Below are positions 53,810 to 63,098 of a stretch of 64,000 nucleotides of DNA, one piece after another. Within the stretch, counting starts at the first letter, position 1, and each line of letters begins with the position of its first letter. A program made the position numbers and the translations under genes. This DNA is from an uncultured Lachnospira sp. (GTDB taxonomy: Bacteria; Bacillota; Clostridia; Lachnospirales; Lachnospiraceae), in assembly GCA_934359185.1 (NCBI GenBank), contig CAKRLE010000003.1, positions 186,001-250,000 on the forward strand, given 5' to 3'. The notes under the pieces are model-generated. The model searched no databases. It saw only the letters and a list, made by a program, of their open reading frames with translations, and had not been told where the DNA came from.

Positions 53810-54829
53810 CTAACGATTACCATACATCTTCTCATAGTAATTCTGATACTCTCCGCTAATAATAGTCTCCCACCATTCGCGGTTATCCAGATACCACTGA
53901 ATTGTCTTCTTGATGCCATCCTCGAATTTCGTCTCAGGAAGCCAGCCAAGCTCATTGTGGATTTTAGCAGGGTCGATAGCGTAACGCATGTCGTGACCCT
54001 TTCGGTCTGCCACATGAGTAATTAACGATTCCGGTTTACCAAGCTCCTTGCAAATAAGCTTCACAATCTCAATATTCGTCTTCTCATTATGTCCACCGAC
54101 ATTATAAACCTCACCAACACGTCCCTTGTGAATAATGAGGTCTATCGCCTTGCAATGATCCTCTACATAAAGCCAGTCACGCACATTTAAACCCTCACCA
54201 TATACCGGCAATGGCTTATCAGCCAACGCATTGGCTATCATAAGCGGAATCAGCTTCTCTGGAAAATGATATGGTCCATAATTATTAGAACATCTACTTA
54301 TAGATACAGGCAATCCATATGTACGATAATACGCCAGTACAAGCAAATCTGCTGCCGCCTTTGATGAGCTATACGGAGAGCTTGTATGTATAGGAGTTTC
54401 CTCTGTAAAAAATAAATCTGGTCTATCCAATGGAAGATCCCCATAAACTTCATCAGTAGATACCTGATGATATCTCTTGATACCATATTTACGACATGCA
54501 TCCATCAAAGTTGCTGTTCCTATGATATTAGTCTGTAAAAATATCTCTGGATTCTCAATAGAACGGTCAACATGCGATTCTGCCGCAAAATTTACAACAA
54601 TATCTGGATGTTCTTCTTCAAATAACTTATATACCGCATCCCTGTCACATATGTCTGCTTTCACAAATCTAAACATAGGATTATCCATAACTGGAACAAG
54701 CGTTGACATATTGCCGGCATAAGTAAGCTCGTCCAGACACACAATCCTGTAATCCGGGTATTTTTTCAACATGTGAAATATAAAATTACTGCCAATAAAA
54801 CCTGCCCCACCTGTAACTATAATATTCAT
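53810..54829 (-). CDS. rfbB: dTDP-glucose 4,6-dehydratase
   Basis: 339 aa. NAD-binding GGAGFIGSNFI at the start, CLDELTYAGNMSTL, FAAESHVDRSI, HQVSTDEVYGDLP, YSSSKAAADLLV (Tyr-x3-Lys) and NNYGPYHFPEKLIPL, all hallmarks of RmlB. Second step of dTDP-rhamnose synthesis. 31 bp after rfbA. Confidence 0.97.
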   Translation of the reverse strand: MNIIVTGGAGFIGSNFIFHMLKKYPDYRIVCLDELTYAGNMSTLVPVMDNPMFRFVKADICDRDAVYKLFEEEHPDIVVNFAAESHVDRSIENPEIFLQTNIIGTATLMDACRKYGIKRYHQVSTDEVYGDLPLDRPDLFFTEETPIHTSSPYSSSKAAADLLVLAYYRTYGLPVSISRCSNNYGPYHFPEKLIPLMIANALADKPLPVYGEGLNVRDWLYVEDHCKAIDLIIHKGRVGEVYNVGGHNEKTNIEIVKLICKELGKPESLITHVADRKGHDMRYAIDPAKIHNELGWLPETKFEDGIKKTIQWYLDNREWWETIISGEYQNYYEKMYGNR

Positions 54830-54860
54830 TCTAATTCTCTCTCTTCTAAAATATTAATAA

Positions 54861-55757
54861 TCAATACAGTTTTTCCTGATATTTGCCATCCATGACATCC
54901 TTCAGGTACTGTCCATACTGGTTCTTCTTCATGACTTCATATACAGCCATCAAATCACCCCTGCTGATCCAGCCATTAAGATAAGCAATCTCCTCAAGAC
55001 ATGCAATTTTTCTATGCTGATGCTGCTCAACTGTCTTAACAAAATTCGTTGCATCAACAAGACTCTCATGTGTACCAGTATCAAGCCATGTAAAGCCCTG
55101 TCCAAGCAATTCAACATTCAGTGAACCATTTTCAAGATAAATGCGGTTAAGGTCAGTAATCTCAAGCTCTCCTCTTGCAGAAGGTGTAAGGCTCTTCGCA
55201 TAATCAACAACACGATTGTCATAGAAATACAATCCTGTCACACAGTAGTTACTCTTAGGCTTCTCTGGCTTCTCCTCAATTGATACAGCCCTGCCATTCT
55301 TATCAAATTCAACAATTCCGAATCGCTCCGGGTCATCTACATAATATCCAAATACAGTTGCGCCTTCACCGTTCTCTGCTTTTGCAACTGCCGTTTCGAG
55401 ACGTTTCTTAAGTCCATGACCTGCAAATATATTATCACCGAGCACCATAGCTACTGTATCATCACCTATGAACTCCGCTCCTATAATAAATGCCTGTGCC
55501 AGTCCATCTGGTGATGGCTGAACCGCATATGACAGATTAACACCAAACTGATTACCATTTCCCAGCAATTCCTGAAATCTTGGTGTATCCTGTGGCGTAG
55601 ATATAATAAGAATATCCCTGATACCTGCATTCATCAATACAGACATGGGATAATAAATCATTGGTTTGTCATATACTGGCAGCAATTGTTTACTTGTGAC
55701 TTTAGTTAATGGATATAGCCTTGTACCCGAGCCACCTGCTAAAATTATACCTTTCAT
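54861..55757 (-). CDS. rfbA: Glucose-1-phosphate thymidylyltransferase
   Basis: 298 aa, AAGGGG 6 nt before ATG. Nucleotidyltransferase signature [21 protein letters not shown], then [46 protein letters not shown] and [12 protein letters not shown]. Makes dTDP-glucose from dTTP and glucose-1-phosphate. First gene of rfbABDC; the rhamnose would be used in cell-wall polysaccharide or exopolysaccharide. No glycosyltransferases are in the window. Confidence 0.97.
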   Translation of the reverse strand: MKGIILAGGSGTRLYPLTKVTSKQLLPVYDKPMIYYPMSVLMNAGIRDILIISTPQDTPRFQELLGNGNQFGVNLSYAVQPSPDGLAQAFIIGAEFIGDDTVAMVLGDNIFAGHGLKKRLETAVAKAENGEGATVFGYYVDDPERFGIVEFDKNGRAVSIEEKPEKPKSNYCVTGLYFYDNRVVDYAKSLTPSARGELEITDLNRIYLENGSLNVELLGQGFTWLDTGTHESLVDATNFVKTVEQHQHRKIACLEEIAYLNGWISRGDLMAVYEVMKKNQYGQYLKDVMDGKYQEKLY

Positions 55758-55925
55758 TTGTTTCCCCTTGGTCTTCTTATAGATATATGTTTATATATTA
55801 ACATGTCCCATATTTAAGTTCAACCATTATGCCTACTCCGCTTGATATCAATTGGTCTGATAAAGATACTATATTTCAAAAAACTCACCCTTTAAAAATA
55901 ACATCTAAGGCGTCCTCTGATTCAT

Positions 55926-56465
55926 CTATACATATATCAGGGCAGCATCCATTGAATAGCCATTACACATGCGGTTCAGGTCAAAATGCGCCAGCGATTC
56001 TTCCAGATTTGCCCATAAATCTGGGACATCAAAATATTCTTCAAGAGCTTTACGGACTGGATCTTCTTTTTTCATTGAGTCACGAAATGAATAATAACTA
56101 GAGCGTACTCCATGCATCATATCAAACCCATTGCCCAGTATAAAAAGTGTTTTACTCTCATCTGGATGGATAGATTCCATCGGCACTACATTCCACGATT
56201 TCAGCTTATCTAAGAATTTATGTTGATTTTCCCTCCATTCAGCTTCTTTAATCTGCTGATTTTTTAATTTTTCTTCTTTTTCTAACAATGCCTGTTTCTC
56301 TTCAATACAGTCCTTCCAGCACTGATAGCACAGAACCGGAGGCTCCATGTGATGTGCCTCATTCTGCTCCTGCCACTTCACGCCATATACAAACTGCATT
56401 CCACATCTGGAGCATGTTATAAGTGTTGCTTGTCTCACGGCTTTATCTCCTTGTAAATAAATCAT
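55926..56465 (-). CDS. Truncated AbiH-like protein with N-terminal zinc ribbon
   Basis: 179 aa. The N-terminus has CSRCGM and CYQCWKDC cysteine pairs, then a charged coiled-coil (EEKQALLEKEEKLKNQQIKE). At ~108 begins the AbiH hallmark LFILGNGFDMMHG, with SSYYSFRDSM and VPDLWANLEESLAHFD. Full AbiH-family proteins continue for 150 or more residues with further motifs. Here the frame ends 13 residues later at a TAG, and the next ~165 bp before rfbA offer only short reading frames. So this is probably a 3'-deleted abortive-infection gene, perhaps non-functional. Confidence 0.7.
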   Translation of the reverse strand: MIYLQGDKAVRQATLITCSRCGMQFVYGVKWQEQNEAHHMEPPVLCYQCWKDCIEEKQALLEKEEKLKNQQIKEAEWRENQHKFLDKLKSWNVVPMESIHPDESKTLFILGNGFDMMHGVRSSYYSFRDSMKKEDPVRKALEEYFDVPDLWANLEESLAHFDLNRMCNGYSMDAALIYV

Positions 56466-56546
56466 TCTATAGTTTATACCTCTAATAATGATTAAACTGG
56501 GCTGAATAATATCATCAGTCCAGTTTATTTATCATAATTACATCTC

Positions 56547-56867
56547 TTATTCATTTATTTTATTTATTGTTGATAATAAATATGAATACATATTCTGTAT
56601 TTGCATAAACAGATTTTCTTTTATTTGTTGATCTGATAATTCTTTAAATGGAATTGGGACATTCCCTGACTGCATCATTGTTTTAAACCATATGTCAGGA
56701 TACTTTATATTATTTTCCATGATTTTATTTTCTAAATCAGTTCTGTTATATGGAACTTTATTTAAAACATTTATAGACGATACAATATATTGTTCCAAAT
56801 CCGTAAGTACTTTTTTATTTTTCAAGTACTCTAAAATCATGTCTGTGGTATATTGTCCTAAATTCAT
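56547..56867 (-). CDS. Hypothetical small helical protein, 106 aa
   Basis: GGAGG 6 nt before ATG supports expression. Helical, slightly acidic protein (QYTTDMILEYLKNKKVLTDL, FKELSDQQIKENLFMQIQNM), no signal or membrane segment. Not recognised. Located between the AbiH-like fragment and rloB in the AT-rich island. Confidence 0.6.
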   Translation of the reverse strand: MNLGQYTTDMILEYLKNKKVLTDLEQYIVSSINVLNKVPYNRTDLENKIMENNIKYPDIWFKTMMQSGNVPIPFKELSDQQIKENLFMQIQNMYSYLLSTINKINE

Positions 56868-57226
56868 AGAATTCCTCCATCTGTTGTTTATAGTAATCTA
56901 ATGATACTACTAACAGATTGGCAGATACTGTCGAAAAAAGGATTTAAATATAAAATTACAATTTTTTATCATTTAATCTTATCCATCACAATCCTCGCCA
57001 CTCCACTCATCGCAATTTCTGCTCCAAACAAACTTTATAATATTCCATCTGTATGGCAAACATTGCCTGACATTCTATGAAATACCACTCCAAGAGCTGC
57101 CATTCATCCAATGTTAAGTCCTAGCTTAAACCATAATTGTTGGCATTTTCCATCGTACTATATCCTTGTTGAATTTTTGTAAAATTAATGTAACCGGCAT
57201 TTCTTTAGACAAAGACGTTATATCGC
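56868..57226. other. Gene-free stretch with a probable coding remnant
   Basis: 359 bp without an intact gene. On the minus strand a short frame at 57007-57111 encodes DEWQLLEWYFIECQAMF-like sequence with protein-like composition and no start signal, suggesting a decayed gene. The rest is AT-rich with no recognisable sites. Confidence 0.4.
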
Positions 57227-57928
57227 TTAAATTTCTGGTTCTTCTTTCATAATAGACTCAATAATACATCCTACATTACTGGTAACTACTCCCTTACACT
57301 TATGAATATCCTGATTAATCTTTTTTTCTTGAGAAATAGCATATAAGACTTTTTCAGCTAAATCTCCTATATTGGAATTCTTTTTTGCATTCATACCAGT
57401 AATATCACGTAAAACATCATATGCATGATGATAACCACCATTTTCATCTTTAGATAAAAATTCACTTTCATGACCTGATATATATTTTTCAAAGCTATCC
57501 TCTTCATGAAGAATCAGAAATAATTCAAAGCCAGGATTCGTAACTGCGGCTATATCAGACTTTTGAATTTCTTGAATAAGTTCATCATATCCCTGTACCT
57601 TTTCTTCAAAAATATCTGCATCAAAAACAACAACCATCTTATCTCTTTCCGCATCAAATCCATTATTCTCAATCTTTTTCTGTTCAAATGCAAAATTCAC
57701 AAGATTCTTGGCAAATGAAATGTCTTTATCTGCTCCTGTTTTCTCCCATAAACGAATATCAATAAGAGGATGAATACCGAGTTCTTTCCTCATATCAATT
57801 AATCTTTTAAAATAAAATGTCTCAGTATTTGCACCTTCACATATAAAGAAATATTTTCTAAATGGCTCCCTCTGTTCTTCTGTATCACTTTGTCGTTTGT
57901 TCCAATTTGTATATGTGTGTACCGGCAT
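57227..57928 (-). CDS. rloB: RloB-like protein (AbiLii type)
   Basis: 233 aa from ATG 57928 (AAGGAGG 9 nt upstream). RloB-family features: FFICEGANTETFYFKRLIDM near residue 30 (the 'CEG.kTE..Yf' motif, Toprim-like), VVVFDADIFEE (acidic metal site), and NPGFELFLILHEED. RloB acts with RloA ATPases, the pair corresponding to AbiL phage abortive infection. Starts 4 bp after the rloA stop, so clearly coupled. Confidence 0.85.
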   Translation of the reverse strand: MPVHTYTNWNKRQSDTEEQREPFRKYFFICEGANTETFYFKRLIDMRKELGIHPLIDIRLWEKTGADKDISFAKNLVNFAFEQKKIENNGFDAERDKMVVVFDADIFEEKVQGYDELIQEIQKSDIAAVTNPGFELFLILHEEDSFEKYISGHESEFLSKDENGGYHHAYDVLRDITGMNAKKNSNIGDLAEKVLYAISQEKKINQDIHKCKGVVTSNVGCIIESIMKEEPEI

Positions 57929-57932
57929 ATTA

Positions 57933-59288
57933 TCAAACCTCCTTTTTGAAAGTAAACTGTTTGAATACCGGAATCGCACCATACCGTCCTTCCAAATATG
58001 CCTTGCTCAGTTTTTTATCATACCGTTCCTTAAATCTATCTAAAGAATAAATCTTGCTGGCATTTACACTATCACGTTCCACAAACCATATTTCATCTCT
58101 ACGGAATAATTCCTGATCCATAATGGTATCTTCATGTGTTGTAAATACTAATTGCACTCTATCATCTGCATGCACTTCCATAAACAATTTCAAGAAATGC
58201 TCTGTCAACTTAGGATGCAGACTTCTTTCAAGTTCATCTACAACAAATACAACATCTTCTCTTTTACTCATCAACATGTCTATCAAATCAAAAAGTCTTT
58301 TTGTTCCATCTGATTCATCATTAAAGCTAAAATCAAATATAGATTTGCCATGCTTCAAAGCAAGTGTTGTAATTTCTGGTTCTCCAGCTTCTTGAATACG
58401 GATATTAAAAAAGCCATCATCAAATCTCCAAGTCATTTTCAACTGTGGTAAATTTGTCATTTGCATTTGTTTCTTCAACGTATCAAAAATCTCAGAAATC
58501 ACTTCTTTAGGAAGCATCTGACTCATCTCTTCTACAGTAATCTGCTTTGTTTTAATTTCACTTACCCCTGTATCAAAAGTTCTTATCAGATTACTGATTG
58601 TTTCCAAAGATTGATCATTATAGTATGCATCCGTGTTAGAAATACCTCTGTTAGGATTAATTACGATAATATCATTCATAATCCACTGAAATGTTTTTTT
58701 GAAAAACAGCAGTTTAGAATTGTCGTCGTATTTTTTGCCTCTATTCATCTCTGCCAAAAACAGTTGTGCATCATGTCCTACAAAATCCTCTGCATATACA
58801 GAAAATCTATTTTTTTCAGAAGCACTTAGATTAACACCATCGCCTAGTATAGGAGATTTATCCGTTTCTCTTAAAAAAAGATTATGCGCAGAGCCATCCT
58901 GCATCAGCTCATACAACCATTCCTCTGTAATTTTTCTTTGATTCAAAATTGCAGAAAAGCCATATGCATAAAATTTATCTTCCACTGTGAACTGAAGTTC
59001 AAACACACTTTCCCTGCTCTGATTCTCTGCACAATTCCTGCAAAAATCATTTACAGATCTCACAGACAGCCCCTCTATAAGAGTATTTTTCATAAAAGCA
59101 ATAGCTTTAACCAAATTAGATTTTCCTGATGCATTTGCACCATATACAACTGCATTTTTTAAAATATTAGTTTGCTTAATTTTTACTCTATGACTCTTGT
59201 TCGTCTGGATTTTGCTTGATGATATCAATGATAATTCTTCTCTCTGATCAAATGATTTGTAATTCTCCACTGACACGCACAATAACAT
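57933..59288 (-). CDS. rloA: RloA-like AAA ATPase (AbiLi type)
   Basis: 451 aa from ATG 59288. OLD/SMC-like ABC ATPase: N-terminal beta strand CVSVENYKSFDQREELSLIS, Walker A VVYGANASGKSNLVKAI (~48), Walker B VVFVVDELERSLHPKLTEHF (~350), and the switch region VQLVFTTHEDTIM. No Toprim nuclease domain is fused, matching the RloA/AbiLi group, where the partner RloB supplies it. It is the first gene of a two-gene defence operon, preceded by ~170 bp of AT-rich spacer. Confidence 0.88.
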   Translation of the reverse strand: MLLCVSVENYKSFDQREELSLISSSKIQTNKSHRVKIKQTNILKNAVVYGANASGKSNLVKAIAFMKNTLIEGLSVRSVNDFCRNCAENQSRESVFELQFTVEDKFYAYGFSAILNQRKITEEWLYELMQDGSAHNLFLRETDKSPILGDGVNLSASEKNRFSVYAEDFVGHDAQLFLAEMNRGKKYDDNSKLLFFKKTFQWIMNDIIVINPNRGISNTDAYYNDQSLETISNLIRTFDTGVSEIKTKQITVEEMSQMLPKEVISEIFDTLKKQMQMTNLPQLKMTWRFDDGFFNIRIQEAGEPEITTLALKHGKSIFDFSFNDESDGTKRLFDLIDMLMSKREDVVFVVDELERSLHPKLTEHFLKLFMEVHADDRVQLVFTTHEDTIMDQELFRRDEIWFVERDSVNASKIYSLDRFKERYDKKLSKAYLEGRYGAIPVFKQFTFKKEV

Positions 59289-59461
59289 AATGAGCACCTC
59301 TTTAACCATGATTATTAAATCTACTTCTACTGTTTATACTATACTCTTTATGCATGTATTATTCAACAACAAGCTTGTTTATTTAGAGTTATTTTCTCTA
59401 TATGAGCATGTTATGTTTAGAATTATTCATAATAAATAAAATCTATATGTATCAACAAAAT

Positions 59462-60409
59462 TCACGTTTTTATTTTCCTATTAATACTATCGCTAATATC
59501 TGAATCAATGGTCATATATTCTGCAACATCAGCAATTTTATCTACAGAAAATCCTGTTACCCTGACTATTTCACTTATTAGTAAACCTCTATTCAACATT
59601 TTTTCTATACCTCTTAATGCTATAGGAGTTGAACTAACATTTGTCATTCCTGCTTTATTTATCTTATTCTGCAACGAATCAAATACAGCATATGCTTTTA
59701 ACTGTTTTCCTTTGATATTCGTAAACATATATTTTCTTTCTTTATATATTTGCATCTCCATATATCTTTCAAACATAGATGTAAGTTCATCACTAATATA
59801 TAATTGTATTGCATCATATCCATTATTCTTTATTAACAACATTTTTTCATTAATATCTACTGCATCAACAGGCATTTCCAAAATAACGTTTGTCTTTAAC
59901 CCATATGTAACCATTAGGTTGTAAATTATCTTTTGTCCATAAGGATAGAACTTTTTATCACTAAGATTATCAGCAAGTGCATTTATTAATTTTTCTTGAT
60001 ATTCAGTAATAGGAAGATATATCCCTTTTTTTATTTCTTTATCTAAAGCTTCAATTATCCTTCTTATTATTTCCGTATGTCTACATCCATCTTCCATGCA
60101 TGCACAATATATCTTCATCTTATTAATATGATTTTTATACAAAAAATCCATAGCACTAAGAAAACGATTTATTGCTTCTATTGATTTTACTCTTTTACTG
60201 GTTTCAAAGTATAACTTTCCAGCCTGAACTATATCATTGAGACATACCGCACTTTCAAATAGCTCTTTTAAAGAATAATCAGGATATGTATTAACACAAT
60301 ATGTTTCAAATGCAGCTATACATGATTTGTAATTATTTCGTTCATACTGCTTAAATATTGTTGTTCTATAAAAATCTTCCAAGGTTGAATGCAAAGCATC
60401 TTTTAACAT
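59462..60409 (-). CDS. Tyrosine-recombinase-like protein lacking catalytic residues
   Basis: 315 aa from ATG 60409 (GGGGG 5 nt upstream). An N-terminal SAM-like helical half (YRTTIFKQYERNNYKSCIAAFE) and a C-terminal half with the integrase fold pattern: NLMVTYGLKTNVILEMPVDAVDI, YISDELTSMFERYMEMQ, NKAGMTNVSSTPIALRGIEKMLNRGLLISEIVRVTGFSVDKI. The catalytic Arg of box I is replaced by Lys (YGLK), the box II His-x-x-Arg reads IALR, and no terminal Tyr is found after GFSVDKIADVAEYM at the usual spacing except Y in AEYM. It is probably not an active recombinase. Possibly a repurposed DNA-binding protein or decayed integrase of the island. Confidence 0.6.
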   Translation of the reverse strand: MLKDALHSTLEDFYRTTIFKQYERNNYKSCIAAFETYCVNTYPDYSLKELFESAVCLNDIVQAGKLYFETSKRVKSIEAINRFLSAMDFLYKNHINKMKIYCACMEDGCRHTEIIRRIIEALDKEIKKGIYLPITEYQEKLINALADNLSDKKFYPYGQKIIYNLMVTYGLKTNVILEMPVDAVDINEKMLLIKNNGYDAIQLYISDELTSMFERYMEMQIYKERKYMFTNIKGKQLKAYAVFDSLQNKINKAGMTNVSSTPIALRGIEKMLNRGLLISEIVRVTGFSVDKIADVAEYMTIDSDISDSINRKIKT

Positions 60410-60575
60410 TTCGTCCCCCATTATACTTCTATAAATTTATAATTATACTTGTTTAAGTATAATGGTATTATACAACTAATAAAATGCTTTTTATGTCGAA
60501 AAATGTAACAACAAATTTTATTTTAAATATTAGCAGACAGTATAGTTTGTAGACAAAATTCAGATGTCCCCCCCG

Positions 60576-61106
60576 TTTGAGCTGGCAGTTAATAGCCTGT
60601 ACTCTAATGTGCGTCGAACTCCTTCGCCATGGATACAATGCATGAAATGCTCGACCATTTCAATCCTAATAATCCGCAAAAATATATCATCACTGCCGAC
60701 CGCGGTTATGAGCCCTATGACCTGATTTTTCAGTGCGAACTCAAAAAACTTGGCTATGTATTCAGGGTTAAAGCTCCATCATCTGGAAAATGCATACTTA
60801 CTTCTTCCGTGATGAACTCACTGACAATCAGGATGAGTTTGATATCAATATAGAGCGTTTTTTCACAGACAAATATAATAGAAAGAAAAACGCTGTAATA
60901 AACGTAACAATAACAAATACACCTACGATATTGATATATCAACTGCGCTAAAGCTTGCACGAAAATACTTTATTCGAAGAGATACTGGCCCTGGCATTGA
61001 TATAATCAGGCTTATGAATCAATATGTTCATGCAGTCAAAACGGAATTTCGTCAATTTGACCGTCCTCTCAGAGGAATTAGTGCCATCCATTTCCATTAT
61101 CGATGA
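60576..61106 (+). pseudogene. Decayed IS4-type DDE transposase
   Basis: Three overlapping frames give consecutive pieces of one transposase. FELAVNSLYSN comes first, then (from 60629) MLDHFNPNNP, KYIITADRGYEPYDL (the D-R-G-Y catalytic block) and KLGYVFRVKAPSS. After a frame change come FRDELTDNQDEFDINIE and finally a C-terminal block IDIIRLMNQYVHAVKTEF/RQFDRPLRGISAIHFHYR ending at TGA 61104-61106. Deletions and frameshifts separate them, so the gene is dead. No intact terminal inverted repeats were seen. Confidence 0.7.
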
Positions 61107-61282
61107 CATTGAGCAATTTAATAACTTTTTCAGACAGATGTCAGCATCTGTCTATTTGTCATGCTCAAAAACAATGTTTTCCTTCCTATGTTCAATAATT
61201 CTACGATATATATACCATTATTTATAACACCGAACGATTTATCGAACATTTAGCTTAATGGCATTGCCTTGTAGAACTTTAG

Positions 61283-62203
61283 TTATGTTCTAATTTTTCG
61301 CCAAAAATTTCGAACATTCTTTATTGTAATATGATTCTGTAGTATCCCGCACAAATGCTTTCTGATTTCAACAGCATCATTTGAATCATAGTAATAGAAA
61401 TCGCATTTGTTCAATTTTCCATTCCGTGACAACTGAACAAACAACTGCTCATCATTACAAGCTGACAATCCTATTATATCAACCCTATCCTCAATTTGAC
61501 TAAATTCTTTTATGCCATATCTTATATCACTATGCTCTTGACCATATTTTTCAACCCAATACCAAGTCATGATCCCATTGCAATACATATGCTTCCAATC
61601 TTCTGGCTCATCTTCATGACCAACACTTATGTCATCAAAGCTTCCATGAATATGATAAATGGGAACACTCCCCTCAAGATAGCTATCCAAATTTGTATCA
61701 TAATTTAATGTAAAAATTGCATCATAATTATTCAAAAATTTTTTTAATTTATCTGGAAAAACCTTATACAGCTCATTAATTTTCCCTTCATTATATATGG
61801 CATCTAATATAATCATCTGCATCAACTGTCGTTCTTGTTCCTTATTCCCAGAAAAATCTTGTATATGACTTGAAAGCTCATGTCCGAGGAAATAATCCTC
61901 TAGACCGATTTCACTAAAAGCCGGATTTGCTTTATAATAATTACGTACTCTTTCCATTTCCATTAGCAGAAATAAATAACCATCATTCTCAGAAATGTTC
62001 CAAGTTCCTTTTATCACCTGATTGATTATATTCCTATTTCCATCGAAAAGTTTCATTAATGTTTCAGGTGTTTCTTTTAATATGTCTGTGTAACGTCCTG
62101 CCTGTATGTTATTGTGAACACGATCCAATATAGCTTTATTTCCACATACTCCTAGTCCTCCAAACTCTATATCTATCCCATTTCCCACAATCAATGATTT
62201 CAT
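61283..62203 (-). CDS. SIR2/AbiH-like NAD-fold defence protein
   Basis: 306 aa from ATG 62203 (GAAGG 9 nt upstream). The N-terminus KSLIVGNGIDIEFGG is a nucleotide-binding loop of the SIR2/AbiH type (compare ILGNGFD in AbiH). In the middle, DAIFTLNYDTNLDSYLEG and VPIYHIHGSFDD are the paired 'TLNYD...HiHGS' motifs of SIR2-like defence NADases. The C-terminus VDIIGLSACNDEQLFVQL is the 'iiG.S...D..lf' segment. Defence proteins with this layout deplete NAD+ or cleave nucleic acids after phage infection. It follows an ADP-ribosyltransferase-like gene by 18 bp and is presumably co-expressed with it. Confidence 0.75.
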   Translation of the reverse strand: MKSLIVGNGIDIEFGGLGVCGNKAILDRVHNNIQAGRYTDILKETPETLMKLFDGNRNIINQVIKGTWNISENDGYLFLLMEMERVRNYYKANPAFSEIGLEDYFLGHELSSHIQDFSGNKEQERQLMQMIILDAIYNEGKINELYKVFPDKLKKFLNNYDAIFTLNYDTNLDSYLEGSVPIYHIHGSFDDISVGHEDEPEDWKHMYCNGIMTWYWVEKYGQEHSDIRYGIKEFSQIEDRVDIIGLSACNDEQLFVQLSRNGKLNKCDFYYYDSNDAVEIRKHLCGILQNHITIKNVRNFWRKIRT

Positions 62204-62221
62204 TTCTAAGCACCTTCTCAC

Positions 62222-62716
62222 TTAATAAATTCTTTTAAAGTTATCACCTACTACTGCCAATATTTCCTCTTCATCTCCATTTTTTGAAAAATACGCAATA
62301 ACATTATCTTTTGAAATAGTTGCTTGAAACATATGCGAAGGACCAAAATTCTTGGCTACATTTTTCAATAAACTCCAAGATATTCGTGGTTTTTCTTCAT
62401 TCGGATCTTGACTACCACGATAAATTGTAATCATATCCGGAAATGCCTCATATTTTATCAAATCTTCTTCAAACATTATATCCTTCCTATCCACTCCCGA
62501 AAAAGCTTCTATTAAGGTATCCATTAGCACTTCGTCAGTATCTGTAACAAACAATTTATATAAGCACATTGCATATAGCTCTTTTGGTATTATAGTTTTT
62601 AAACTAATCAGCTTTTGAAACGCCTTCTCATTTTCCCAATCTTCTTGCAATTGAAATACTTCTATGCACTCTGAATATTTACCAACTAAATCCTTAAATT
62701 TACTAAAATCAAGCAT
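62222..62716 (-). CDS. ADP-ribosyltransferase-like protein
   Basis: 164 aa from ATG 62716 (GGAGG 6 nt upstream; ATG 62719 also possible). The C-terminal half follows the R-S-E pattern of mono-ADP-ribosyltransferase folds: IYRGSQDPNEEKPRISWSLLKNVAKNFG, with Arg in IYRG and Ser in SWS, then ATISKDNVIAYFSKNGDEEEILAV with Glu-x-Glu. The N-terminal ~90 residues are helical and unrecognised. The fold resembles the small 'YRG...SWT...AYF...ExE' proteins found in phages and accessory islands. Whether it ADP-ribosylates anything is unproven. It is adjacent to and upstream of the SIR2/AbiH-like gene, both being potential NAD+ users. Confidence 0.6.
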   Translation of the reverse strand: MLDFSKFKDLVGKYSECIEVFQLQEDWENEKAFQKLISLKTIIPKELYAMCLYKLFVTDTDEVLMDTLIEAFSGVDRKDIMFEEDLIKYEAFPDMITIYRGSQDPNEEKPRISWSLLKNVAKNFGPSHMFQATISKDNVIAYFSKNGDEEEILAVVGDNFKRIY

Positions 62717-62857
62717 CATTTCCCTCCTTCGATATATTCTACTTCTGATATACGACTACTTTTTCCTTTTTCAACTCACAACTCAATATTTTTTATTTAT
62801 TTTGAACCATCAGGAATTTTTATTTTGACACTCTAAATCTGACTAAAAGGCATGTGC

Positions 62858-62996
62858 GTAAGCTCTACATAAACCACCGTATAAATATTCACCTCATCTG
62901 ATCCATAAAAAATCAGATTTCCGAATGCCTATTAAGGTTACATGTTCCCTGCATCATCTCTGACCATGGCATAAGGTCTTCAAGGATGCTTTCAAC
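62858..62996 (-). mobile_element. Remnant of an IS66-type transposase and terminal repeat
   Basis: On the minus strand a 26-codon fragment (ESILEDLMPWSEMMQGTCNL, stop at 62913-62915) resembles the C-terminal 'LLPWS' end of IS66 transposases. About 50 bp later the sequence reaches GTAAGCTCTACATAAACCAC (plus strand, from 62858), like the GTAAG-type IS66 terminal repeat. The rest of the element is gone. Flanking 62720-63098 holds nothing else that I can recognise. Confidence 0.4.
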
Positions 62997-63098
62997 CTAA
63001 AAAGTGTCAAAGATGGAATTTTATATCACTTTTAACACATTTTCCAAATATATATTTTAGGTTTTATAAGTATTTTATAGTGTCTGTCACCTTGTACC

